Below are positions 1-6,637 of a stretch of DNA of 25,817 nucleotides, in pieces. The notes below the pieces were generated by a model. That model was not told the DNA's origin. It searched no databases and saw only the letters and a list, made by a program, of their open reading frames with translations. The stretch spans positions 1 through 25,817 of the forward strand of contig JAEWJM010000027.1 of NCBI GenBank assembly GCA_023386585.1, given 5' to 3'. The stretch's first letter is position 1, and every line of letters begins with the position of its first letter. A program made the position numbers and the translations under genes. This DNA comes from Bacteroidota bacterium. Its GTDB lineage: Bacteria; Bacteroidota; Bacteroidia; Flavobacteriales; Flavobacteriaceae.

Positions 1-2235
1 AGTAAGGGTCGCACCCGGAGTCCCCGTAAAGGTCACCATTGCCGTTCCACCCGAACAGATCGTAGTGGTACCCGAAATGCTCGCCGTAGGAACAGGATTG
101 ATGAACAATTGGAACGAAGTGGTGCCGTACAAAGTAGAATTGGATACATCCTCCATACGAATATAAATGGTTTGGCCATCTGTACCCATAAAGTTAGTTA
201 TGGGTGAAATGGCATTGACATCGTTATCGGCATCAGCTTGGGTCAAGTGATAAGTTATCACATAATCGCTTGCCGAGAAGCTGCCTAGTGCAATCGGAGT
301 TTGCGGAGTGAAATCAAACGGCGCTATACCATCGTTCGAAGGATCGTCGCAAACTGTCAGATCCGGTGGCTGAACAGGCTCAGGTCCACATTGAATGATC
401 AGATCGAAAGATTTTACGTTTATGCAACCGGCATTGAAATTCTGGATCGCCGCATAAATGGTTTGCCCACTACTGATAAATGCATCAGGGTTTGAAATCG
501 GGTTAAGAATATTTTGAGCATCAGCCGCCGTGAGGTGATACGAAATGTCATAGTCACCCGGATTCAGGCCGCCTAAAATCACCGGAGTATTTTGTGTAAG
601 ATCGAATGTATTGGTACACTGCGTGATATCCTGCGGAGTTTGAGTAAGATCGTCAATCACTTCAACCGTCACGTCTTTAGTAACAGTTGTGATCAATCCA
701 CATGAATCATAAATAGCCTGTGCCGTATACGTCGTGGTTGTGGTTGGGCAAACTGAAATTGTTGGGTTCGAACTCACGAAAGTTCCGCCTTGCGACCATG
801 AAAATGTCACAGCTGAAGTCCCGGAAGGGGTAAAACGCCATGCTTCATTGGTCGCCGTCCACGGACCTGTATTACGTCCCGGCGGAGTATAACCAACTGT
901 ACCTGCAGCGTTTTGGATACCAATCAATCCGCTTCCGCTATTCCAGCTGTTACAAGGAGTCCGGTTCTGCACATAAACTTCAATGATATTTGAAACCTCG
1001 TAAAGTACGACTTGCGAAGTTTGAAGTCCAACGCTGTTTCCGCAACTAAACTGCGGCACATTCGCGAAATTCACGATTAGCTTACGGCATGGCGCAACGC
1101 CAACCAACTTATAATTAATGTTGACCTGAGTTGGCGGAGGTGGCGCGGTGGCCGGATTGATGTCCTGATATACGCCGTAAATCGCGTTGCGAATCGGGAA
1201 AGTTGTATTGGGTATAGTTTGGGTAAAAGGCCAGTTGCAATAATCACCTGCATTGAAATTATCGAACGAAATCACTCCGTTTGATCCGACATTGGCAGTA
1301 TTATGGGATTGACCGAAAAAACAAAATGCAAACGGCAAGTTGATATCGCCAGACCAAACATCGTCAATATTGACGGAAACAGGTGTCGCTCCAACAGGCG
1401 TGAAAGATTCTTGCGGGCAATAAGGTATCGGACTCACCGTGTATGAAGTCGTTGATCCCAGGTTTTGATAAATAGCAGTCAGATCGCGGCATTCACCAAC
1501 AGTGCAAATTGGCGCTATCGTTGGAGAAAGGTTAAGATCGCCCGCAGCGACCGAGGCACAACCGTTCTGGTTGACAGTCACAACTGCGCTTCCCGTTACG
1601 TTCATGACGCACCCAGGAGGATTGCTGCTTACGGTAACCAGGCTGAAAGTGGTAGTATTGTTAAGAGCCGGCGTTGTAAAAGAGGCAGTTCCGGCAGCTG
1701 ATAAAGTCACGTTGAAATACTGGCCTGTGCTTGAGCTTATCACAACAGTCGCGCCCGGACTTCCTGTAACGGGAAGGGTCGCGCTATAACCAGGACAAAT
1801 GGTAGTATTTCCCGAAATCGCTGCAGTGAGCACGACCACATTGACCGTTGCTGTGCCGGTCTGATTTTGTGAGACTGCCGGCGAACCATATGAAACGCTC
1901 ACCAGATTATACACAAACGCTCCAGTTGCAGTTGTCGCAACCGGAAGCGTAACGCTGTCGCCCGTAACAGTGGTTATGGTTTGGTCTGCACCTCCATTTA
2001 CATTATAAGTAAACGTGTATGGGGCGGTTCCGCCGGCACCGGTAAACGTAATTACAGGTTCGGTGGCATTGAGGCAAACGGTAGCGTTTCCGGTAATAGT
2101 TGCAGTCGGCAGCAACCTTTTGACGGTCGTAAGAACATGCGCCGGCAACGGAATTGGACGGAAAATTGCAGCAGAAGCATCTAAACCATTGAAAATCAGT
2201 ACGGTAAGCAATAGAAGTAAAATTCTATTTTTCAT
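1..2235 (-). CDS. Large secreted surface protein, N-terminal part (probable type IX secretion substrate), runs off left edge
   Basis: The minus frame from the ATG at 2235 stays open for 745 codons to the left edge; I checked every in-frame triplet and found no stop. Residues 1-22 form a signal peptide (MKNR, then a leucine-rich core, ending DASA). Two immunoglobulin/PKD-like sandwich units follow at about 43-135 and 138-225, each with a 'GN-T-C' type start, and a third begins at about 711. Residues about 290-470 resemble the nidogen-like beta domain common in Bacteroidetes surface proteins (GSNGVISFD, NAIYGVYQDINP, NRTPCNSWNSGSG). Two repeats near 536 and 628 share the pattern 'C..TFDLT/FDFT..TP..LG...Y.I.YHLT.ADA...GQTIY', which is typical of very long proteins carrying a C-terminal type B sorting domain. 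That domain would lie outside the window, so T9SS export is an inference. A near-match -7 box (TAAATTTC) lies at 2265-2258. The exact ligand or role (adhesion, gliding) cannot be told. Confidence 0.85.
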   Translation of the reverse strand, partial: MKNRILLLLLTVLIFNGLDASAAIFRPIPLPAHVLTTVKRLLPTATITGNATVCLNATEPVITFTGAGGTAPYTFTYNVNGGADQTITTVTGDSVTLPVATTATGAFVYNLVSVSYGSPAVSQNQTGTATVNVVVLTAAISGNTTICPGYSATLPVTGSPGATVVISSSTGQYFNVTLSAAGTASFTTPALNNTTTFSLVTVSSNPPGCVMNVTGSAVVTVNQNGCASVAAGDLNLSPTIAPICTVGECRDLTAIYQNLGSTTSYTVSPIPYCPQESFTPVGATPVSVNIDDVWSGDINLPFAFCFFGQSHNTANVGSNGVISFDNFNAGDYCNWPFTQTIPNTTFPIRNAIYGVYQDINPATAPPPPTQVNINYKLVGVAPCRKLIVNFANVPQFSCGNSVGLQTSQVVLYEVSNIIEVYVQNRTPCNSWNSGSGLIGIQNAAGTVGYTPPGRNTGPWTATNEAWRFTPSGTSAVTFSWSQGGTFVSSNPTISVCPTTTTTYTAQAIYDSCGLITTVTKDVTVEVIDDLTQTPQDITQCTNTFDLTQNTPVILGGLNPGDYDISYHLTAADAQNILNPISNPDAFISSGQTIYAAIQNFNAGCINVKSFDLIIQCGPEPVQPPDLTVCDDPSNDGIAPFDFTPQTPIALGSFSASDYVITYHLTQADADNDVNAISPITNFMGTDGQTIYIRMEDVSNSTLYGTTSFQLFINPVPTASISGTTTICSGGTAMVTFTGTPGATLT

Positions 2236-2329
2236 ATGTGGTAAATTTTGAAGGTGCGAAATTTACATAATTTTACGTTAATCGAATAGCGATATAATGC
2301 AAAAATTGAAAAATTAACACGTAGGGAAA

Positions 2330-2357
2330 TTAGTATCTTTTTATTAGTATCTTTGCC
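2330..2357 (+). promoter_or_regulatory. Probable folE promoter with duplicated -7 region
   Basis: A TATCTTTG box (TAnnTTTG type, the Bacteroidetes -7 consensus) sits at 2348-2355, about 40 nt before the folE ATG. The 11-mer TTAGTATCTTT occurs at 2330-2340 and again at 2344-2354, so the box is tandemly duplicated with a 14-bp period; the upstream copy ends TATCTTTT. No TTG -33 element is found at the usual spacing; the nearest is 2306-2308, which is too far. Confidence 0.5.
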
Positions 2358-2395
2358 TCACTTATAACAATTCACAGAATATTTACCCTACCTTG

Positions 2396-3067
2396 ATGAC
2401 AGATAAAATGCAAATGCCTGACAATTCCGGGGATGACCATATTTTTACCAACGCAGTGAATCCATTGCGTGATGATGCCTTTTTATTGTCTGAAGATCAG
2501 AAGATTGAACTGATAAAAAAGGATGTCGAAAGCATATTGCACACTCTTGGAATGGACCTTACTGACGATAGCCTTAAAGGAACACCAAACCGGGTTGCAA
2601 AGATGTTTGTCAAGGAAATTTTTGGAGGATTGAACCCTGACCGCAAACCCAAGCAATCAACCTTTGAAAATCATTATAAGTACGGCGAAATGCTCGTCGA
2701 AAAGAACATTGTTGTGTATTCGACCTGTGAGCATCACCTGTTGCCGATAATTGGCCGCGCGCATATTGCCTATATTTCAAACGGGACTGTCATCGGTCTT
2801 TCAAAAATGAACCGGATCGTTCAATATTATGCAAAACGCCCACAAGTTCAGGAAAGGCTTACAATGCAGATTGTCCAGGAACTGCAGAAGGTGCTCAAAA
2901 CCGAAGATGTTGCGTGCGTAATTGACGCAAAACACCTTTGTGTGAATTCGCGCGGAATTTCCGATATCGAAAGCAGCACGGTGACGTCCGAGTTTGGCGG
3001 CCGCTTTAAGACACTTGAAACGCGCCGGGAATTCCTCGATTACATTAAATTAGACACAAGTTTTTAG
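2396..3067 (+). CDS. folE: GTP cyclohydrolase I
   Basis: FolE converts GTP to 7,8-dihydroneopterin triphosphate, the first step of tetrahydrofolate (and in some bacteria pterin or queuosine-type) synthesis; it is a cytosolic decameric zinc enzyme. The 223-residue product has the family signature STCEHHLLP (zinc ligands C111 and H114), the segment GLSKMNRIVQYYAKRPQVQE, and HLCVNSRGI with the third zinc ligand C182. Length matches the usual 190-225 residues, with a Bacteroidetes-type polar N-terminal extension. An in-frame TTG lies directly before the ATG at 2396; I chose the ATG. The stop codon TAG is the first part of an intergenic repeat element that fills the gap to cysS, so folE and cysS may be cotranscribed. 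Confidence 0.96.
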   Translation: MTDKMQMPDNSGDDHIFTNAVNPLRDDAFLLSEDQKIELIKKDVESILHTLGMDLTDDSLKGTPNRVAKMFVKEIFGGLNPDRKPKQSTFENHYKYGEMLVEKNIVVYSTCEHHLLPIIGRAHIAYISNGTVIGLSKMNRIVQYYAKRPQVQERLTMQIVQELQKVLKTEDVACVIDAKHLCVNSRGISDIESSTVTSEFGGRFKTLETRREFLDYIKLDTSF

Positions 3068-3160
3068 CCCGGATAGCAGTGGAAATCCTTTTTGCCGCGA
3101 TAAGTTCTTCCGCGGACTCACCTGAGCAAAAAGATTGAAACGAATAGCCGGAACAGCTTC
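3066..3160 (+). repeat. Dispersed intergenic repeat element, copy A (folE-cysS spacer)
   Basis: This starts AGCCCGGATAGCAGTGGAA inside the folE stop codon and ends AGCCGGAACAGCTTC just before cysS. Its ends match those of copy B (10785-10865, minus): both have AGCCCGGAT.G.AG.GG..ATCCTTTTT at the left and AAAAAGAT, then AGCCGGAA.AGCTTC at the right, with an unrelated middle. In this copy CTTTTTGC (3088-3095) pairs perfectly with GCAAAAAG (3126-3133), and inside that CCGCG (3095-3099) pairs with CGCGG (3111-3115). The transcript should therefore fold into a two-step stem-loop. The core GGATAGCAGTGGAAA also resembles copy C (14591-14670). Confidence 0.7.
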
Positions 3161-3173
3161 AGAAAAAGAGAAA

Positions 3174-4652
3174 ATGCCTTTGTACGAAAACCAGTCGCTA
3201 CGTATTTACAACTCGCTTTCGGGCGAAAAGGAACTTTTTAAGCCTATCCACGAGGGCGCTGTTGGGATGTACGTTTGCGGGCCGACAGTTTATAGCAATG
3301 TCCATTTGGGGAATGTCCGCACCTTTATGTCGTTCGATGTGATTTTCCGCTATCTACTGCACCTCGGATATAAAGTGCGCTATGTACGAAACATTACCGA
3401 TGCCGGCCATCTCGAAAACGATGCTGAAGTCGGTGAAGACCGGATCGCGAAAAAGGCGCGCATCGAGCAGCTTGAGCCGATGGAAATCGTGCAGCGCTAT
3501 ACGGTGGATTTCCATCAGGTGCTGAATGCGTATAATTTTCTTCCGCCGAGCATCGAGCCTACAGCCACCGGCCACATTATCGAACAAATTGAAATCATCC
3601 GTCAGATAATGGACAAAGGTTTTGCCTACGAGGCTAACGGATCGGTTTATTTTGATGTGATGAAATTCAACATCGACCATCACTACGGAAAACTTAGCGG
3701 CCGAAATCCCGAAGACATGCTGGCAAACACGCGTGATCTTGACGGCCAATCGGATAAAAAGAACCCGCAGGATTTCGCACTCTGGAAACGCGCCGAACCG
3801 CAACACATCATGCGCTGGCCATCACCTTGGAGCGATGGTTTTCCAGGCTGGCACCTCGAATGTACTGCAATGAGTACGAAGTACCTTGGAAACCAATTCG
3901 ACATTCACGGCGGTGGAATGGATCTGAAATTCCCGCACCACGAATGCGAGATCGCGCAGAATGAAGCGGCGACCGGGCTTTCCCCGGTGAATTACTGGAT
4001 GCACGCCAATATGCTGACCCTTAACGGAAAGAAGATGGCGAAATCGACCGGAAATTACATTCTTCCGGCAGAAATTTATACCGGTGACAACGATATCCTG
4101 AGCAAGGCTTTTGCACCATCGGTGGCGCGCTTCTTTATGTTGCAGGCACATTACCGCAGCATTCTGGACTTTTCAGACGACGCGCTTGTGGCCGCCGAAA
4201 AGGGCTATTACCGATTAATGGATGCATTGGATGTGCTGGCCGAACTAAAGCCGGGCGCTTCTTCGACACTGGACATTGCAGCCTGGAAACAATCGTGCTA
4301 TGATGCGATGAACGACGACTTCAATTGCCCGATCCTGATTGCGCAGCTTTTTGAAGGCGTGCGCTATATCAATTTGCTCAACGATGGCAGGGAGTCAGTT
4401 ACTGCAGCCGACTTGGACCTCTTACGCGATACGATAAATTCGTTTGTCTTTGATGTTCTCGGGCTCGAAAATGAAAAATCGACGGCCGTCGGAAATGATA
4501 AGCTCGAAGGCGCCGTGAAGGTTCTGATCGAAATGCGCAACAAAGCGCGTGCTGACAAGGATTTTGCCCTTTCGGACTATATTCGCGACCAGTTGACTGC
4601 CGTGGGCATCGAACTTAAGGACGGAAAAGAAGGTACTACCTTTTCGTTTTAA
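3174..4652 (+). CDS. cysS: Cysteinyl-tRNA synthetase
   Basis: CysS charges tRNA-Cys with cysteine using ATP. The 492-residue class Ia synthetase shows YVCGPTVYSNVHLGNVRTF, in which C35 is a zinc ligand and HLGN is the HIGH box. GWHLECTAM and FPHHECEIAQNEA supply the remaining zinc ligands and the cysteine pocket. The KMSKS loop reads KMAKS at about residues 287-291, a substitution that does not suggest loss of function since flanking residues (STGNYI) are standard. The frame extends upstream to a TTG at 3135, but those codons lie within a repeat element; the ATG at 3174 gives MPLYENQSLRIYNSLSGEK, the usual family N-terminus. The stop TAA abuts the yidD ATG with no gap, so the two are cotranscribed. 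Confidence 0.97.
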   Translation: MPLYENQSLRIYNSLSGEKELFKPIHEGAVGMYVCGPTVYSNVHLGNVRTFMSFDVIFRYLLHLGYKVRYVRNITDAGHLENDAEVGEDRIAKKARIEQLEPMEIVQRYTVDFHQVLNAYNFLPPSIEPTATGHIIEQIEIIRQIMDKGFAYEANGSVYFDVMKFNIDHHYGKLSGRNPEDMLANTRDLDGQSDKKNPQDFALWKRAEPQHIMRWPSPWSDGFPGWHLECTAMSTKYLGNQFDIHGGGMDLKFPHHECEIAQNEAATGLSPVNYWMHANMLTLNGKKMAKSTGNYILPAEIYTGDNDILSKAFAPSVARFFMLQAHYRSILDFSDDALVAAEKGYYRLMDALDVLAELKPGASSTLDIAAWKQSCYDAMNDDFNCPILIAQLFEGVRYINLLNDGRESVTAADLDLLRDTINSFVFDVLGLENEKSTAVGNDKLEGAVKVLIEMRNKARADKDFALSDYIRDQLTAVGIELKDGKEGTTFSF

Positions 4653-4904
4653 ATGAAAGCAAAGAACATAGTTGTTTTTCCCTTTATTTTCCTGGTGAGA
4701 ATATATCAGGTTGTGCTTTCACCATTGATGCCTGCTGCCTGCCGATTCGATCCAACATGTTCGCACTATATGATAACTGCATTGAAGAGGCACGGACTCC
4801 TCTATGGCGGTTATTTGGGCGTAAGGCGGATCCTAAGCTGTCATCCGTGGGGCCGCAGCGGGTATGATCCTGTTCCCGAAAAAAAGTCCACAGCTGAACA
4901 TTAA
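4653..4904 (+). CDS. yidD: Membrane protein insertion efficiency factor YidD
   Basis: YidD is a small inner-membrane-associated protein that assists YidC-dependent insertion of membrane proteins. The 83-residue product has the amphipathic/hydrophobic N-terminal stretch VVFPFIFLVRIYQVVLSPLM, the conserved CRFDPTCSHYMITAL motif, and the C-terminal SCHPWGRSGYDPVP box; these define the family. Length is typical (70-90). It begins at the base directly after the cysS stop, so translation is probably coupled. In many bacteria yidD sits near rnpA-yidC; here it is next to lgt instead, another envelope gene, which starts 54 nt further on. Confidence 0.95.
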   Translation: MKAKNIVVFPFIFLVRIYQVVLSPLMPAACRFDPTCSHYMITALKRHGLLYGGYLGVRRILSCHPWGRSGYDPVPEKKSTAEH

Positions 4905-4928
4905 AGCCATATTTCGCCTTATTCTTCC

Positions 4929-4936
4929 TATTTTTA
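4929..4936 (+). promoter_or_regulatory. Possible -7 box for lgt
   Basis: TATTTTTA fits TAnnTTT(G) except the last base and lies 22 nt before the lgt ATG, a usual leader length in Flavobacterium. No TTG -33 element is seen at the expected distance, so lgt may simply be read from upstream. Confidence 0.3.
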
Positions 4937-4958
4937 CGCAACCTAAGCCAAAAACAAA

Positions 4959-5885
4959 ATGAACGCATCGCTTTACATTGTATGGAATCCTTCCGAGGGA
5001 ATCGACCTTGGTTTTTTTGTGATCAGGTATTACAGCCTGATGTTTGTGATCGCCTTTGCTTTGGGATGGTATATCATGAAGCGAATATTCGACCGCGAAA
5101 ATGAACCCATCGAAAAACTGGATTCACTCTTTATATGGACAGTGGTGTCAACATTGCTGGGCGCACGGCTGGGGCACGTGTTCTTTTACGATTGGGATTA
5201 CTTTAAAAACCATCCTGCCGAGATATTGCTGCCCTTCCGGCTCTCCCCTACTTTTGAATTTACCGGTTTTCAGGGCCTCGCGAGTCACGGTGCTGCGATA
5301 GCTATTATTATCGCGATGTATTTCTTTAGCAAGAAAGTAATGAAGCGGCCTTTGCTATGGGTACTCGACCGCGTGGTGATACCTGTTTCTAGCGGAGCGA
5401 TTTTCGTTCGAATCGGAAATTTCTTCAATTCGGAAATCGTGGGAAAGGCAACCGACTCGTCGCTTGGCGTAAAGTTTGTCCACGACCACTTCAGCGCGCG
5501 GGAAGCAATGCAGGCTACCGGAATCAACAATGCCAAGGAAGCCTACAGTGCAATTGTTAACAATCCGAAATTTGCCGGACTTTTGCAGCAAGTGCCTGTA
5601 AAACATCCCGCGCAGCTTTACGAATCGGCGGGCTATATAATTGTTTTTGCCATTCTGTTCCTGCTCTATTGGCGGACGAATGCGCGTGAAAAGCAAGGCT
5701 TCCTTTTCGGAATGTTTCTGGTACTACTTTGGTCGGTACGATTCCTTGTCGAATTCGTCAAAGAAAGCCAGGGAGGATTTGAAAATGCGCTCGGCTTGTT
5801 CTCTACCGGACAATGGCTGAGCATACCGTTTATCCTGATCGGCCTCTACCTGATTTTCGTTGCGGAAAAACCTATAAAAGTTTAG
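4959..5885 (+). CDS. lgt: Phosphatidylglycerol-prolipoprotein diacylglyceryl transferase
   Basis: Lgt transfers diacylglycerol from phosphatidylglycerol to the lipobox cysteine of prolipoproteins, the first step of lipoprotein maturation in the inner membrane. The 308-residue protein has about seven hydrophobic segments. Conserved boxes are visible: GLASHGAAIAI (about 106-116, the HGG region), RIGNFFNSEIVG (151-162, holding the conserved R, N and E of the Lgt signature), and HPAQLYES (216-223). An insertion of roughly 35 residues lies between the second and third boxes (about 170-210), which is usual for Bacteroidetes Lgt. It follows yidD on the same strand and is followed by a hairpin terminator at 5928-5958. 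Context suggests an envelope-biogenesis group. Confidence 0.96.
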   Translation: MNASLYIVWNPSEGIDLGFFVIRYYSLMFVIAFALGWYIMKRIFDRENEPIEKLDSLFIWTVVSTLLGARLGHVFFYDWDYFKNHPAEILLPFRLSPTFEFTGFQGLASHGAAIAIIIAMYFFSKKVMKRPLLWVLDRVVIPVSSGAIFVRIGNFFNSEIVGKATDSSLGVKFVHDHFSAREAMQATGINNAKEAYSAIVNNPKFAGLLQQVPVKHPAQLYESAGYIIVFAILFLLYWRTNAREKQGFLFGMFLVLLWSVRFLVEFVKESQGGFENALGLFSTGQWLSIPFILIGLYLIFVAEKPIKV

Positions 5886-5927
5886 GGATTTACCCCTTGC
5901 CAAACATTCGTTAAATTTTGTATGGAA

Positions 5928-5958
5928 AACCCTCCTTTCGCGGAGGGTTGCTATTTTT
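5928..5958 (+). terminator. Probable intrinsic terminator after lgt
   Basis: An 8-bp perfect stem AACCCTCC (5928-5935) / GGAGGGTT (5942-5949) with loop TTTCGC is followed by GCTATTTTT, a T-rich tail. It lies 43 nt after the lgt stop. It overlaps an in-frame upstream ATG of the next gene (5922), which argues against that ATG being the start. Confidence 0.6.
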
Positions 5959-5959
5959 G
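5952..5959 (+). promoter_or_regulatory. Probable -7 box for the HNH gene
   Basis: TATTTTTG matches TAnnTTTG exactly. Transcription would start near 5966, giving a leader of about 16 nt to the ATG at 5982. No TTG is seen 17-23 bp upstream; the TTG at 5918-5920 is 31 bp away. The box shares bases with the T-tract of the lgt terminator. Confidence 0.45.
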
Positions 5960-5981
5960 TGACATATATCTCCCAAATTAT

Positions 5982-6560
5982 ATGTTTCGTTTATATCCCT
6001 CTGAAGAATTCAGGGAAATCCAATTTGATGTCAGGCCGCAGTTCCGCTATGCGATGTCAAACTACGCGCGTTTGCTCCGTTTTACGGAAAGCTTTGAAGA
6101 TGGCGAATTAATCACGGGACGGATTTCAAGCGGTTATCATGTTTTCAATTATTTTGTAAAGATTGACGGAAAACGTGTCAGGAAGTCAAAGACCTTCTAT
6201 AAGATAATCGCCACTCTGTTCCTCGAAAAAACCTCACCCGACCAAACACAGGTCATCCATCTTGACCACGATCGCGGAAATGACCACGTGAGCAATCTTA
6301 AATGGGTTACCCGGCGTGAAATGGTCGCGCACCATCAGAACAGCCCGAAGGTAATCCAGGCACGAATTGTACGCGCCAGCAAGCCACGCCAGGGCGACGG
6401 CCATAAATTGACCGTAACTCAGGTAATGCTGCTCAAGAAGCGGCTGCTGGATCCGAACCGCAAGACGAGAATCAAGATTCTGGCAAAACAATTCGGCGTA
6501 AGTGAGATGCAGCTTTTTAGAATAAAGCGCGGTGAAAACTGGGGACACATAAAAGTTTAG
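5982..6560 (+). CDS. HNH endonuclease-like protein with NUMOD4-like N-terminus and C-terminal HTH
   Basis: The 192-residue protein has three parts. Residues about 8-60 resemble the NUMOD4 module (RYAMSNYARLLRF). Residues about 70-115 hold an HNH motif, VIHLDHDRGNDHVSNLKWVT, with H93, D95, H96, N100 and N105. Residues about 140-192 look like a helix-turn-helix of the kind attached to homing nucleases (ILAKQFGVSEMQLFRIKRG). Such proteins can nick or cut DNA at a defined site, or act as DNA-binding proteins. No intron or intein is visible in neighbouring genes. The frame is open from an ATG at 5922, but that segment is a terminator hairpin and -7 box, so I start at 5982. The gene stands alone between terminators. 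Its biological role is unknown. Confidence 0.75.
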   Translation: MFRLYPSEEFREIQFDVRPQFRYAMSNYARLLRFTESFEDGELITGRISSGYHVFNYFVKIDGKRVRKSKTFYKIIATLFLEKTSPDQTQVIHLDHDRGNDHVSNLKWVTRREMVAHHQNSPKVIQARIVRASKPRQGDGHKLTVTQVMLLKKRLLDPNRKTRIKILAKQFGVSEMQLFRIKRGENWGHIKV

Positions 6561-6586
6561 CTTCCTTCTTACTTATTAATTCAAAA

Positions 6587-6619
6587 CAAAAAACCCGATG
6601 ATCGACATCGGGTTTTTTT
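6587..6619. terminator. Bidirectional intrinsic terminator between the HNH gene and secDF
   Basis: A perfect 10-bp stem AAACCCGATG (6591-6600) / CATCGGGTTT (6606-6615), loop ATCGA, has a T-run to 6619 on plus and an A-run from 6588, which is a U-run on minus. It sits 27 nt after the HNH stop and about 19 nt after the secDF stop on minus, so it ends both convergent transcripts. Confidence 0.92.
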
Positions 6620-6637
6620 ATTGCTATAGGTCAAGAT

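Noticed and set aside
3135..3173. TTG start extending CysS by 13 residues
   Set aside because: The segment is part of a dispersed repeat, and the ATG at 3174 gives the normal family N-terminus.
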